DNA from: Ardenticatenaceae bacterium
GTDB taxonomy: Bacteria > Chloroflexota > Anaerolineae > Promineifilales > Promineifilaceae
Reading direction: 5' to 3'
Length of the DNA stretch: 64,000 bases
Assembly: GCA_020634315.1 (NCBI GenBank)
Contig: JACKBV010000002.1
Location: 1 to 64,000 of the forward strand
How positions within the stretch are numbered: the first letter of the stretch is position 1; each line of letters starts with the position of its first letter. The notes below the pieces were generated by a model, which did no database searches, had not been told where the DNA came from, and saw nothing but the letters and a program-made list of their open reading frames with translations. This document shows positions 23,997-32,534 of this stretch, piece after piece. A program made the translations under genes and the position numbers.

Positions 23997-24590
23997 TCAG
24001 ACGGTTTCTGCGTGCCAGGTATCGGCGAGGAGTGGGCGATACCCTTCGCCCGTGGACAGGTAGGTCATTAAATCTGTATAGGTTTGCGCGTCCAGGTAAG
24101 GGAAGAGGGGTTGGGACACTTGCGAGAGGTGTTGCAGGGCCTGGCGCACACGTGTATCCCAGGAACGGCCGTATACCTGCATATCATTTCCGCGCAAGTG
24201 CTGGCGACAATCGGCATAATGGCACAACAAGGGCATTTCCTCATGCCCAAATAAAGCATACTCATCTGTGATTTCTTCGCCGGGCAAGATGTCACGAACA
24301 GCAATTTCAAAGCCATAACCGGTGCTGAGCGTGTTGGCGTGGCAGCAATGGTTGACGTATTTGGCAAAATCCCAGCTAACGACATAGTTTCCGGCTTCAT
24401 CGCGGAAGGAATATTTTTCGATCACGGCTTTGTAAGCCGGGTCTTGCCGAATTGGATCGTTGGGGTGAATGACGTGTTCAAGCCGATCTTGGACATAGAC
24501 GATGGTGCCGGTGGGAATAACGGCCGTTGCAAAAACACCATAACCAATTACAGGGTTCACAAAGCGCAGCTCTGTCGCAGGGTGAATCAT
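23997..24590 (-). CDS. SET-domain protein (predicted protein-lysine methyltransferase)
   Basis: 197 residues. The SET fold is seen in VIGYGVFATAVIPTGTIVYV (residues 12-31), KYVNHCCHANT (the NHxCxxN pseudoknot strand, about 88) and PGEEITDEYALFG (about 110). Cys residues in LCHYADCRQHLRG resemble a post-SET zinc loop. SET enzymes transfer methyl from SAM to lysine on proteins; bacterial ones are fewer, and their targets are usually unknown. The start at 24590 is preferred over ATG 24668 because GAGGAG lies about 10 bases before it and the extra N-terminal residues look noncoding. No obvious partner adjoins it. Confidence 0.82.
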   Translation of the reverse strand: MIHPATELRFVNPVIGYGVFATAVIPTGTIVYVQDRLEHVIHPNDPIRQDPAYKAVIEKYSFRDEAGNYVVSWDFAKYVNHCCHANTLSTGYGFEIAVRDILPGEEITDEYALFGHEEMPLLCHYADCRQHLRGNDMQVYGRSWDTRVRQALQHLSQVSQPLFPYLDAQTYTDLMTYLSTGEGYRPLLADTWHAETV

Positions 24591-24696
24591 CTCGGTTTCG
24601 CTCCTCTGGGTTTGCTCATGTATGATGTGGACGCGTCGTCCAAGCACGCATCCTAGCAGAAGCGCCAAACCGATAAATCAGGCTTTTGTCGTATTT

Positions 24697-25113
24697 TCAA
24701 TGACCGCGCAGCTTGACCGGGCGCACACGAATAGCCACAGAATAATCTTGGGCAAACTTCGCCGCATCCATGCCAATGCGCAGAAAACCAGGCGCGTACT
24801 TGGCGACATAAGCAGGTATTTGGTCAGCAGGCGGCGTGTCAGAGGAAACGGCCGCTTCCCCCGTAAAAATGACAATATCCCCGCCTAGCCCATCCCCATC
24901 CAAATGCAGCGAGACCTGCGCATTCCGCGCAATGTGGTGCAGCTTGTGCGTATCAGGACGGCTGTAAATCAAAAACCCATCGTCATCCCATAAAAACCAA
25001 ACCGGTCGCGGCTGCGGCACCCCTTTTTCATCAACCGTTGTCAACCAACCAATGCGCTCTTCACGCAAACGACGCGCCACGCGCTGTCCAAATTCCGTAT
25101 GCATATCAATCAT
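24697..25113 (-). CDS. PPOX-class flavin/F420-dependent oxidoreductase, Rv3369-like
   Basis: 138 residues of pyridoxamine-phosphate-oxidase fold. RLREERIGWLTTVDEKGVPQ with RPVWFLWDDDGFLIYSRPD and HKLHHIARNAQVSLHLDGDG follows the TIGR03667 (Rv3369) pattern closely. Members bind F420 or FMN and reduce small substrates; the substrate here is unknown. The start at 25113 has AAGGAG 12 bases upstream. An ATG at 25125 immediately abuts that sequence and is less likely. The gene overlaps the end of the upstream coiled-coil gene by 8 bases, indicating coupled translation. Confidence 0.85.
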   Translation of the reverse strand: MIDMHTEFGQRVARRLREERIGWLTTVDEKGVPQPRPVWFLWDDDGFLIYSRPDTHKLHHIARNAQVSLHLDGDGLGGDIVIFTGEAAVSSDTPPADQIPAYVAKYAPGFLRIGMDAAKFAQDYSVAIRVRPVKLRGH

Positions 25114-25711
25114 GTGTAATCCCATCTCCTTCTAGTTTTGCCCGCAAAAGAAAACTTGCCTGGCTGCGCTTCACCGTTAAATGCCCGCTAGCCACATCCA
25201 ATGCCGTCAGTTCAAACAGCTTCCTCAAAATGACTTGTTCCGTCAGAAACTTGTAATCAGCAATCGGTACAGAAACGATCAACCCTTTATATTCCGTTTT
25301 CAGCGCTTGTTTCTTTTCTTCGGCTCTATTGTCCGGCTCATAGACACGAATATTCACATCTGCGCTTCTGACCATCTCAGCCAGTCTAACCTTTGCTTTC
25401 AAATCACCGATCACTCCGTTGAGCGTTTGCCAATCAATAACAACATCTCTGGCTTCCTGAAACTCTTTTTTTAATTGGCGTTCACGTTTTTGCAGCAAGG
25501 TGCTCCCCTCTAATGCCTCTATCAACGACACAACGCCCTGTTCATCTACCTTGATGTAGTGCGCATCTTTTAGTTTGCTTATCTTCGGTTGTAGTTTTTG
25601 TATACCCTCATGCGCTTTTAGCGATGCAGACTGAAAATCGGCTGACATCAAATTTGCAAATCGCAGCCACGCCTGATGGATTTGCCCCGCCAAGACTGTC
25701 ATCTCGCTCAT
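25106..25711 (-). CDS. Coiled-coil protein of unknown function
   Basis: 201 residues with no family I can name. The middle is charged and helical (LLQKRERQLKKEFQEARD, NRAEEKKQALKTEYKG) and probably coiled coil; the C-terminus is VKRSQASFLLRAKLEGDG. The start at 25711 is chosen because the frame upstream of it reads as noncoding and GGGTGAG precedes the ATG. Its base composition is more AT-rich than its neighbours and it has no ACGGCCGT site, so it may be a later acquisition. It overlaps the PPOX gene by 8 bases. Confidence 0.65.
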   Translation of the reverse strand: MSEMTVLAGQIHQAWLRFANLMSADFQSASLKAHEGIQKLQPKISKLKDAHYIKVDEQGVVSLIEALEGSTLLQKRERQLKKEFQEARDVVIDWQTLNGVIGDLKAKVRLAEMVRSADVNIRVYEPDNRAEEKKQALKTEYKGLIVSVPIADYKFLTEQVILRKLFELTALDVASGHLTVKRSQASFLLRAKLEGDGITHD

Positions 25712-25829
25712 TACACTCACCCTATCCTTTTTGCTATTTATTTCAAAACAACTTATTGGATTTCTGACACCGATATTGCTTTGACATTGTAGCATAAATT
25801 CAGGGCAAATTTTCACCGAACAAGCCAGA

Positions 25830-26420
25830 TTATTTGATGCGCGGGATGAGACGACCTGTACGCGCCATGTACTCACGATAAGCGGCACCAAAGTTGTCTA
25901 GCATCATTTGCTCTTCGCGGGGGACACGGGTCAAGTAAAGTGGCAAGAATGTCACCAACAGCGCCAACCCGCCAATCCAATTGTGTACCAGCAAAGGCTG
26001 CGCCAATGCCCACAACCACATCGCCGCATACACCGGATGGCGAATATAACGGTATGCGCCCGTCGTCACCAATTCCTGCTCTTCTTTGATGTCTATTTTG
26101 GGCGACCAGTTGCGCCCTAAATCATGATAGGCACGCCAAAACAGGAACAGGGAAGCCCCGATCAACACGGTTCCTGTCCAGCCCAACCAATCTGGCAAGG
26201 TGTAATCAGCATATGCAACCCAGTCAGAAAAGATGGCGATGAGCGGCAGCACTTGCCAGCCAAAGAAAGCGACAAAATCGAGCAGGGCATCGGCGAGCCG
26301 TGTTTGTTCGCGCGTCACCTTGCTGCGGCGGAACTGCCGCCGATTGGGGCTTTGAATGGCAAAGAGGTAAATGGCAACGGCCGTTATAAATACCCACTCA
26401 AACAAATCTTCCATTTTCAT
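25830..26420 (-). CDS. ICMT/PEMT-like integral membrane methyltransferase
   Basis: 196 residues with about five transmembrane helices. The conserved C-terminal core GAYRYIRHPVYAAMWLWAL (about 125-143) and RVPREEQMMLDNFGAAYREY (about 168-187) is the SAM-binding signature of isoprenylcysteine carboxyl methyltransferase and phospholipid methyltransferase relatives. The substrate is unknown and need not be a prenylated protein in bacteria. Its ATG shares an ATGA with the stop of the HAD gene (4-base overlap), which fixes the start at 26420 and points to one operon. Confidence 0.87.
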   Translation of the reverse strand: MKMEDLFEWVFITAVAIYLFAIQSPNRRQFRRSKVTREQTRLADALLDFVAFFGWQVLPLIAIFSDWVAYADYTLPDWLGWTGTVLIGASLFLFWRAYHDLGRNWSPKIDIKEEQELVTTGAYRYIRHPVYAAMWLWALAQPLLVHNWIGGLALLVTFLPLYLTRVPREEQMMLDNFGAAYREYMARTGRLIPRIK

Positions 26421-27100
26421 GCCCTTGTAAACAGCGCCGGGCCATCTATGTCGCCCAACTGCGCCACCACTTGCCCCACGCCGGGCAGCCCCGACAGAAT
26501 TGGCTGCCGCAGCATTGGGCCAAGCGCAATGATGTGCCCAATTCCGGCGGCATGCGCGGCCTGAATGCCAGAGTGAGAATCTTCCACCACCACACATTCG
26601 GCGGGCAGCAGCCCCAACGTGGCCGCCGCCCGCAGGTAAATGTCAGGAGCGGGCTTATTGGGCATTGTGCCATCATCAAAAATGATCCTGCCCACATCGA
26701 ACCAGCGTTCCAGGTGCAAATGCTGCACAAAAAAAGCAACGTTTAGCGCTTCAGAGGCGGTGGCAATCGTGTGCGGAATGTCGTGAGCGACCAGCCAATC
26801 CAACAAAGCAGTCGCGCCAGGGGAAAGCTGGAAGTCGTCGCCCAAAGCGAGGCACATCTGCCGGTAGATGGCTTCTTTTTGCTGCGCCAACTCATGCGCG
26901 GCGGCGAAGTCCAATGTTTGCCCGGTCAAATATTCGAGGATGGTGTGATTGGAACGGCCGTGCATCTGCACCGCCATCTCCTCTATCGTAAATGGCTCAT
27001 CGCGCACCTGCCGCGCAAATTCCGCCCAAGCCTGTTCATGCAAGTGACTGTCCCAAAACAGCACACCGTTAAAGTCGAAAATAATCCCTTTGTATGTCAT
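26417..27100 (-). CDS. HAD-superfamily hydrolase, beta-phosphoglucomutase-like
   Basis: 227 residues. Motif I is IIFDFNGVLFWDS (about 5-17), with a helical cap after it; motif II is TIATAS (about 115), and motifs III/IV are NKPAPDIYLRAA and CVVVEDSHSGIQAAHAAG (about 150-180). The family includes phosphoglycolate and sugar-phosphate phosphatases and beta-phosphoglucomutase. The residue two after the nucleophile is Asn (DFN) instead of the usual general acid/base Asp, which could lower or change activity. Start 27100 chosen by fit to the family. Its stop overlaps the next start by 4 bases. Confidence 0.85.
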   Translation of the reverse strand: MTYKGIIFDFNGVLFWDSHLHEQAWAEFARQVRDEPFTIEEMAVQMHGRSNHTILEYLTGQTLDFAAAHELAQQKEAIYRQMCLALGDDFQLSPGATALLDWLVAHDIPHTIATASEALNVAFFVQHLHLERWFDVGRIIFDDGTMPNKPAPDIYLRAAATLGLLPAECVVVEDSHSGIQAAHAAGIGHIIALGPMLRQPILSGLPGVGQVVAQLGDIDGPALFTRA

Positions 27101-27198
27101 GGCGCAATTATCCCTCAATGGGCAAGAAATCGTCTAGCAAAACGAGTTTGAGAGAGGGCCTCTATGCGCTGCATTCCCCGTTCAAGTATAATCATTTC

Positions 27199-29823
27199 AT
27201 GCAGTTACCCGACCTCCTCTCCGCCTTACGCCTGAACCGTGACTTTATGCGCGATGTCGTCGCCTGGGAGCGCTTGCGTGCGCGCCCGGCGCAAACAGCG
27301 CCCCTGGCAAATCCACTCTCGGAGCGGCTGCTGGCGGCATTGCAGCAACGTGGCGTCACGCAATTTTTCACGCATCAGACGGCAGCCATTGATGCCGCCC
27401 AACGGGGCGAAAATGTTGTCATTGCCACAGCCACCGCTTCCGGCAAATCATTGTGCTACACCGTGCCCGTTTTGCAGCGGCTCATCGAGCGCCCCAAAGC
27501 ACGCGCCCTTTACCTGTTCCCCACCAAGGCGCTGGCGCATGACCAATGGGCGGAAACGGCCGCTACCATCAGCGCCACGAATTTGCCTGTAGAAGTTCAC
27601 AGTTACGATGGCGACACACCAAACAGCCAGCGGCGCAAAATACGCGCCGCCGATGGCATTCTCATCACCAATCCAGACATGCTGCATGCCGGGATGCTGC
27701 CCTACCACCCCACCTGGCGCAACTTGCTGCGCGGCCTGGAATTTGTCGTGCTAGATGAAATTCACGCGTACACCGGTGTTTTTGGCAGCCATGTGGCTAA
27801 CGTCGTGCGGCGGCTGCGGCGATTGTGCGAATTTTATGGCAGCAGCCCCCAATTTATTTGCTGCTCGGCGACGATTGCCAATCCGCAGGAGCACGCGCAG
27901 CGGCTGGTGGGTGCTCCTTTCACGCTGGTCGATGAGGCGCAAAATGGCGCCCCAACGGGCGAAAAGCATTTCATTCTTTACAATCCGCCGATTATTGATG
28001 AGGAATTAGGGCTGCGGGGAAGTTCGGTGCTGGCGGCAAAGGATACGGCCGTTACCTTTCTCGCCGAAAACATCCAAACCATCGTCTTTGCGCGTGCGCG
28101 GCAAACGGTGGAACTGCTGCTAACCTACATTCAAGATGAGTTGGCGTATATGGGGAAAGGGGAAACGGCCGTTACCGGCTATCGCGGTGGTTATCTGCCC
28201 CTGGAACGGCGCGACATCGAGATAGGACTGCGCACAGGCGAACTGCGCGGCGTGGTAGCCACCAACGCCCTGGAATTGGGCATTGACATCGGGCAGCTCG
28301 ATGCGTCCGTTATCACCGGCTACCCCGGCTCTATCGCCTCGGTGTGGCAGCAAGCCGGGCGTGCCGGGCGACGCGCGGCGCAGTCGGCGGCGGTGCTGAT
28401 TGCCAGCAACAACGCCCTGGATCAATACATTTGCAACAACCCGCGCTATTTATTCGGCCGTTCGCCGGAACATGCCCTCACCAACCCCGACAATTTACGC
28501 ATTTTGCTGCGCCATCTCGGCTGCGCCGCTTTTGAACTGCCTTTCCGCAAAGGAGAGGCGTTTGGCGGTTATGCGCCGGTTGACCCGCTGCTGGAGGCGT
28601 TGCAAGAGGCTGGCGATTTGCACGAAACGCGCGAGCAATATCATTGGTTGGGCGAAGGGCCGCCCTCGCACGCCGTTTCGCTGCGCACCAGCGGCGATGA
28701 CACGGTGCTGATTCATGACATGGCGGCTGACAATGCCATCATCGGCGAGGTTGATTTGGAGAGTGTGCCCCTGCTCTTGTATGAAGGGGCGATTTATATG
28801 CATCAGGCACGGACTTATCTGGTGGAGACGTTGGATTGGAACGGCCGTATCGCCCATGTGCGCCCGGTAGATGTGGATTACTACACCCGCGCCAGCGTCG
28901 GCAGCACCATTCGCGCCCTGCGCCCGGAGGAAGAAACTTTAACGCAAAAGAGCGAAGAAGCGGCAGGCGCAAAGGAAGCAAGGGAAGAGGCGGCGGATTT
29001 GCTGCGGGCGTGGGGAGATGTGACGGTGGTGACACAGGCGACAGGCTATCGCAAAATCAAGCGATACTCGCACGAGACGTTAGGCTTTGGCCTGATTGAT
29101 CTGCCGCCAATGACGCTGGAAACGAGCGGCTATTGGCTCATTTTTGGCGAAGCGCTGACGGAGCGATTGTATGACCTGGGCATTTTGCTGCGCCCCAATG
29201 ATTATGGCCCCAATTGGCAGCGGCAGCGCAAACTGGCGTTGGAACGGGATGGGTATCGCTGCCGCATGTGTGGCGCGGCGGGCAAAGAGCCGGCCGGCCC
29301 GGCCCCCAGCGAAGGGGCGACGATATTGCATGTGCATCATATACGGCCGTTTCGCGAATTTAACTACATCCCTGGCGAAAACGACCATTACAAAATCGCC
29401 AACGAAGTGGACAACCTGCTCACCCTTTGCCCAAGCTGCCACCGCCAGGCAGAAGCCGGGCAGCAAACCCGCTCCGCCTTGGGCGGATTAGGCTACGTGC
29501 TGCGCAACCTCGCCCCGCTCTTCCTCATGTGCGATCCCGGCGACATCCTCGTCAGCGTCGAAAGCCAAAGTCCGCTGACCAAAGCGCCAACACTGGTCAT
29601 TTACGAGCGCATCACAGCCGGGGTTGGGTTTAGCCAGCGCTTATACGAACTGCATGACGAACTGCTGCACAGCGCCCTGGAACTGGTTCGCAGCTGCCGC
29701 TGCCGCGATGGCTGTCCCGCCTGCGTCGGCCCGCCCGGCGACATCGGCCCAGACACAAAAGATGTGACGCGACGACTGTTGACTATATTATTAAGAATTG
29801 AAGGGGAGAGCAGATACAAGTAG
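27199..29823 (+). CDS. MrfA/YprA-like DEAD/DEAH helicase with embedded HNH nuclease domain
   Basis: 874 residues. The helicase has QFFTHQTAAIDAAQRGENV (Q-motif), VIATATASGKSLCYTVP (Walker A, about 76), FVVLDEIHAYTGVFG (motif II, about 186), CSATIANPQEHA, TNALELGIDIG and QQAGRAGRRAAQSAAV (motif VI). The C-terminal half matches the YprA/MrfA class with a late Cys cluster, CRCRDGCPACVGP, near 835. Between these parts, about residues 680-750, is a complete HNH-type module: CRMCGAAG, LHVHHIRPFREF, then NLLTLCPSCHRQ, with paired CxxC zinc ligands and catalytic His. MrfA-type helicases repair mitomycin lesions 3'-5'; the nuclease insert suggests coupled incision (inference). Start at ATG 27199 from family alignment by eye. 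Confidence 0.9.
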   Translation: MQLPDLLSALRLNRDFMRDVVAWERLRARPAQTAPLANPLSERLLAALQQRGVTQFFTHQTAAIDAAQRGENVVIATATASGKSLCYTVPVLQRLIERPKARALYLFPTKALAHDQWAETAATISATNLPVEVHSYDGDTPNSQRRKIRAADGILITNPDMLHAGMLPYHPTWRNLLRGLEFVVLDEIHAYTGVFGSHVANVVRRLRRLCEFYGSSPQFICCSATIANPQEHAQRLVGAPFTLVDEAQNGAPTGEKHFILYNPPIIDEELGLRGSSVLAAKDTAVTFLAENIQTIVFARARQTVELLLTYIQDELAYMGKGETAVTGYRGGYLPLERRDIEIGLRTGELRGVVATNALELGIDIGQLDASVITGYPGSIASVWQQAGRAGRRAAQSAAVLIASNNALDQYICNNPRYLFGRSPEHALTNPDNLRILLRHLGCAAFELPFRKGEAFGGYAPVDPLLEALQEAGDLHETREQYHWLGEGPPSHAVSLRTSGDDTVLIHDMAADNAIIGEVDLESVPLLLYEGAIYMHQARTYLVETLDWNGRIAHVRPVDVDYYTRASVGSTIRALRPEEETLTQKSEEAAGAKEAREEAADLLRAWGDVTVVTQATGYRKIKRYSHETLGFGLIDLPPMTLETSGYWLIFGEALTERLYDLGILLRPNDYGPNWQRQRKLALERDGYRCRMCGAAGKEPAGPAPSEGATILHVHHIRPFREFNYIPGENDHYKIANEVDNLLTLCPSCHRQAEAGQQTRSALGGLGYVLRNLAPLFLMCDPGDILVSVESQSPLTKAPTLVIYERITAGVGFSQRLYELHDELLHSALELVRSCRCRDGCPACVGPPGDIGPDTKDVTRRLLTILLRIEGESRYK

Positions 29824-29902
29824 AATGTTTACTGAACATGCTTCCATATTGTGAGAAAGTTTAGCTGGATAGCGACAGATAATAAAATAGGGAGGAATAA
29901 AC

Positions 29903-30301
29903 GTGAAACAATGTGATTATCTGGAAATTGGTACGAACGGTGATGGAATTAATGTGTTTTGTACTGATCAGGAAACACTAAACGCGTTCTGGGAGGAGGT
30001 AAAAGAACGCATTCCGCACAGAATAGTTCGAAGTCACAATATGTATCGTTCAGGCGACGAAAAAGAAGTTGGCCCAGAAGTGCATTTCGGAAATGACTTA
30101 TTGGATGAAGCCATTTTTGCAACCTTTACGCAACTTGAAGGAAAGGATCACGCGCTTGCCATGTTGTTGTTCAAGAAAGCTTGCAAGGAAGGATGGACTC
30201 CTATGAATTTAGACACGGCCGAAGGTGAAAAACGAGGAATATTGTTTAGTAGTAAGGTTACATTTGCAAGGTATCAATTGCGGCGAGAACAACTTGTTTA
30301 A
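29903..30301 (+). CDS. Small protein of unknown function
   Basis: 132 residues, acidic to neutral, with no recognised motif. It opens KQCDYLEIGTNGDGINVFC and contains HNMYRSGDEKEVGPEVHFG and LEGKDHALAMLLFKKAC. It starts at GTG 29903 with a very good ribosome binding site, GGGAGGA. Base composition is clearly more AT-rich than its neighbours and it lacks ACGGCCGT, suggesting a separate origin. It lies on the same strand between the helicase and the hydrolase operon, with 79 and 28 base gaps. Confidence 0.7.
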   Translation: MKQCDYLEIGTNGDGINVFCTDQETLNAFWEEVKERIPHRIVRSHNMYRSGDEKEVGPEVHFGNDLLDEAIFATFTQLEGKDHALAMLLFKKACKEGWTPMNLDTAEGEKRGILFSSKVTFARYQLRREQLV

Positions 30302-30329
30302 ATTGAAAAGGTAGATAAAGGAGATTAAC

Positions 30330-31172
30330 TTGCCTGACCGTATCCCTTTTTTAGATTTTGGCGGCGAAGGGCCGCTGCTCCATTTTGCCCATGCCAATGC
30401 CTACCCGCCCGGCAGCTACCGGCTGTTCATCAATCAACTGCTGCCCCATTACCATGTGCTGGCAATGCAGCAACGGCCGTTATGGCCCAACACCGAGCCG
30501 AAGCAAATGACCAACTGGCAGCTTTTTGCCGACGATTTAATCCACTTTTTCGAGCAGCAAGGATTGCAAAATGTCATTGGCGTGGGGCACTCGTTAGGCG
30601 GGGTGGCAACCCTGTTCGCCGCCCTGCGCCGACCCGATCTGTTCCGCGCTCTGGTGCTGATCGAGCCTGTCTTTTTGCCCCCGCACATCTTGCAATTGGC
30701 CGCCGCCAATCCCCAGGTAACTGCGCTGCTGCCCCTGGTGCAAAGCGCACGTCGCCGCCGCAACCGCTGGCAAAGCCGCCAGGAAGCGTTTGACCGTTTC
30801 CGTGACAAGCAGGTGTTTGCACGCTGGACAGATGAAGTGCTGTGGGATTATGTCAATCATGCTGTGTGCGCCAACGGCAGCGAGGAATATGTCCTGGCTT
30901 ACTCGCGTGATTGGGAAGCGCAAATCTACAGCTACCCGCCGCTCACGGTATGGGAAGACATCACACGCATCACGCATCCCACCCTGGGCATCCGCGCCGC
31001 TGAATCAGACACGATTCTCCCCGAACCATGGCAGTTGTGGCAGCAAAAGCAGCCCACCGCCACGTTTGTTCAAATTGAAGAGGCCGGGCACATGGTTCCC
31101 ATGGAACGGCCGTATTTCCTTGCCGACACCCTCATAAACTGGCTAAACCCGCTAATAAACAACAAATCATGA
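30330..31172 (+). CDS. Alpha/beta hydrolase
   Basis: 280 residues of the alpha/beta-hydrolase fold. The oxyanion region is FAHANAYPPGSYR at about 19. The nucleophile elbow is GVGHSLGGVATLFAA, Ser at about 92. An acidic residue in RAAESDTILPEPWQLW and the catalytic His in IEEAGHMVPMERP (about 254) complete the triad. The substrate is unknown; esterases, lipases and haloalkane-like enzymes share these motifs. It starts at TTG 30330, justified by AAAGGAG 6-7 bases before it and by the frame beginning at the first strand. Its stop overlaps the start of the next gene (ATGA), so it heads a three-gene operon. Confidence 0.88.
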   Translation: MPDRIPFLDFGGEGPLLHFAHANAYPPGSYRLFINQLLPHYHVLAMQQRPLWPNTEPKQMTNWQLFADDLIHFFEQQGLQNVIGVGHSLGGVATLFAALRRPDLFRALVLIEPVFLPPHILQLAAANPQVTALLPLVQSARRRRNRWQSRQEAFDRFRDKQVFARWTDEVLWDYVNHAVCANGSEEYVLAYSRDWEAQIYSYPPLTVWEDITRITHPTLGIRAAESDTILPEPWQLWQQKQPTATFVQIEEAGHMVPMERPYFLADTLINWLNPLINNKS

Positions 31173-31960
31173 ACCCAAACCAATACCAAACCTTCATTGA
31201 TCAATTAACCGCAACCCTGGACAAAGACAGCCGCGTTTTAGGATTGGTCGCCCTCGGCTCGATGGCCCAGCAAGATTACCAACCCGACCAATATTCCGAC
31301 CACGACTTTTTTGTCATCGTTGCGCCTGGCACACAGTCCGCATTGCGCCAGGACCTGACCTGGCTGCCCGATGCCGACCAAATCGCCCTCACCTTCAAGG
31401 AGACGGCGCACGGCTTCAAAGTAGTATACGAAAGCGGTCACTTGCTGGAATTTGCCGTGTTCGACCCGGATGAACTGGGCATGGCCCGCACCAACCGCTA
31501 CCGCATGCTGATCGACAAAGCAACCATCAGCGCACGCATCGCCAACATTACCGCCACGACAGCGGTGCAAGGGCAGCGAGAAACGGCCGATTCCCGTCAC
31601 CACATCGGCCAATTTATCACCAATTTACTCGTCGGTGTGGGGCGGCACCGCCGCGGCGAACGGCTCAGCGGGCACAAGTTCGTAAAAATCAACGCTCTCC
31701 ACCATCTGCTCATTTTATTGGCCAAACATGTACCCTCGTCCAACAGTAGCATTCTTGACAATCTGGACGCGACCCGTCGTTTTGAATTTGCTTATCCGGA
31801 ACTGGGCGCAGAAATTGACCAACTGCTGCAACAGGAAACGGCCGTTGCCGCTCGTGGTTTGTTGGCCCTGGCACAACGCGAGTTAGACGCCGTTTGGCCC
31901 GCCGATTTGCAAGCAGGAACCACAATCATCGCCCGCTTCCTCCAACGAGAAGGAACATGA
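31169..31960 (+). CDS. Nucleotidyltransferase-fold protein
   Basis: 263 residues. The N-terminal motif LVALGSMAQQDYQPDQYSDH followed by DFFVIV is the Gly-Ser and paired-Asp signature of pol-beta-type nucleotidyltransferases. The remaining helical C-terminal part resembles substrate-binding domains of aminoglycoside or other small-molecule nucleotidyltransferases. An antibiotic, sugar or protein (AMPylation-like) target cannot be told apart. It overlaps the hydrolase before it and the acetyltransferase after it by 4 bases each. The combination hydrolase, nucleotidyltransferase and acetyltransferase is suggestive of small-molecule modification or resistance. Confidence 0.78.
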   Translation: MNPNQYQTFIDQLTATLDKDSRVLGLVALGSMAQQDYQPDQYSDHDFFVIVAPGTQSALRQDLTWLPDADQIALTFKETAHGFKVVYESGHLLEFAVFDPDELGMARTNRYRMLIDKATISARIANITATTAVQGQRETADSRHHIGQFITNLLVGVGRHRRGERLSGHKFVKINALHHLLILLAKHVPSSNSSILDNLDATRRFEFAYPELGAEIDQLLQQETAVAARGLLALAQRELDAVWPADLQAGTTIIARFLQREGT

Positions 31961-32487
31961 GCGAAGCAACATGGGAAACAATGGAAACGTTAACGGGACG
32001 GCCGTTTCGTGTGCGTCCCCTGCGCGAAGACGACACCGCGCACCTCGTCCAAATCTTTGAAAACATGGGGGCAGACAGCCGTTATCAACGCTTTGGCCGC
32101 CCCCTGCCCAACCCAAGCCCAAGTTACGTCTGGCGTCAGGCGGAAACCATCTCACAAACGGCCGTGCAGCCCCACAACTTCGGCCTCATCGCCTTTGCCG
32201 ATGACGACCTGCCCATCGCCAGCGCACGCTACGTCGCCCTCGCCGAACCATACACGGCCGAATTTGCCATTTCCGTGCGCGACGACTGGCAAGGCATCGG
32301 CGTTGGGCGCAAACTGCTGCACCACCTTGTCCAGGCCGCTAAAACACGCGGCATGCACACAATGGTCGCCAGCATTCAATCCGACAACGAAGCGATGTGG
32401 GCCGTGGCCCGCCAACTGCCACAAGCCGCCCGCCGCCGCGCCACCGATGACATTTACAACTTGTATGTAGACCTGACAAATTTGTAA
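31957..32487 (+). CDS. GNAT-family N-acetyltransferase
   Basis: 176 residues. The N-terminus FRVRPLREDDTAHLVQIFEN is the usual first strand and helix; motif A is VRDDWQGIGVGRKLLHHLV (about 110-128), the acetyl-CoA pyrophosphate loop. IQSDNEAMWAVARQL fits motif B. The acceptor is unknown. The start at 31957 is set by the ATGA overlap with the upstream nucleotidyltransferase; an upstream in-frame ATG would lie inside that gene. It is the last gene of the three-gene operon and faces the MFS gene convergently. Confidence 0.87.
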   Translation: MSEATWETMETLTGRPFRVRPLREDDTAHLVQIFENMGADSRYQRFGRPLPNPSPSYVWRQAETISQTAVQPHNFGLIAFADDDLPIASARYVALAEPYTAEFAISVRDDWQGIGVGRKLLHHLVQAAKTRGMHTMVASIQSDNEAMWAVARQLPQAARRRATDDIYNLYVDLTNL

Positions 32488-32534
32488 GGATTGTTGGGGA
32501 TTTGCTGCGTATTGCCACGCAATACGCCAGCCTC

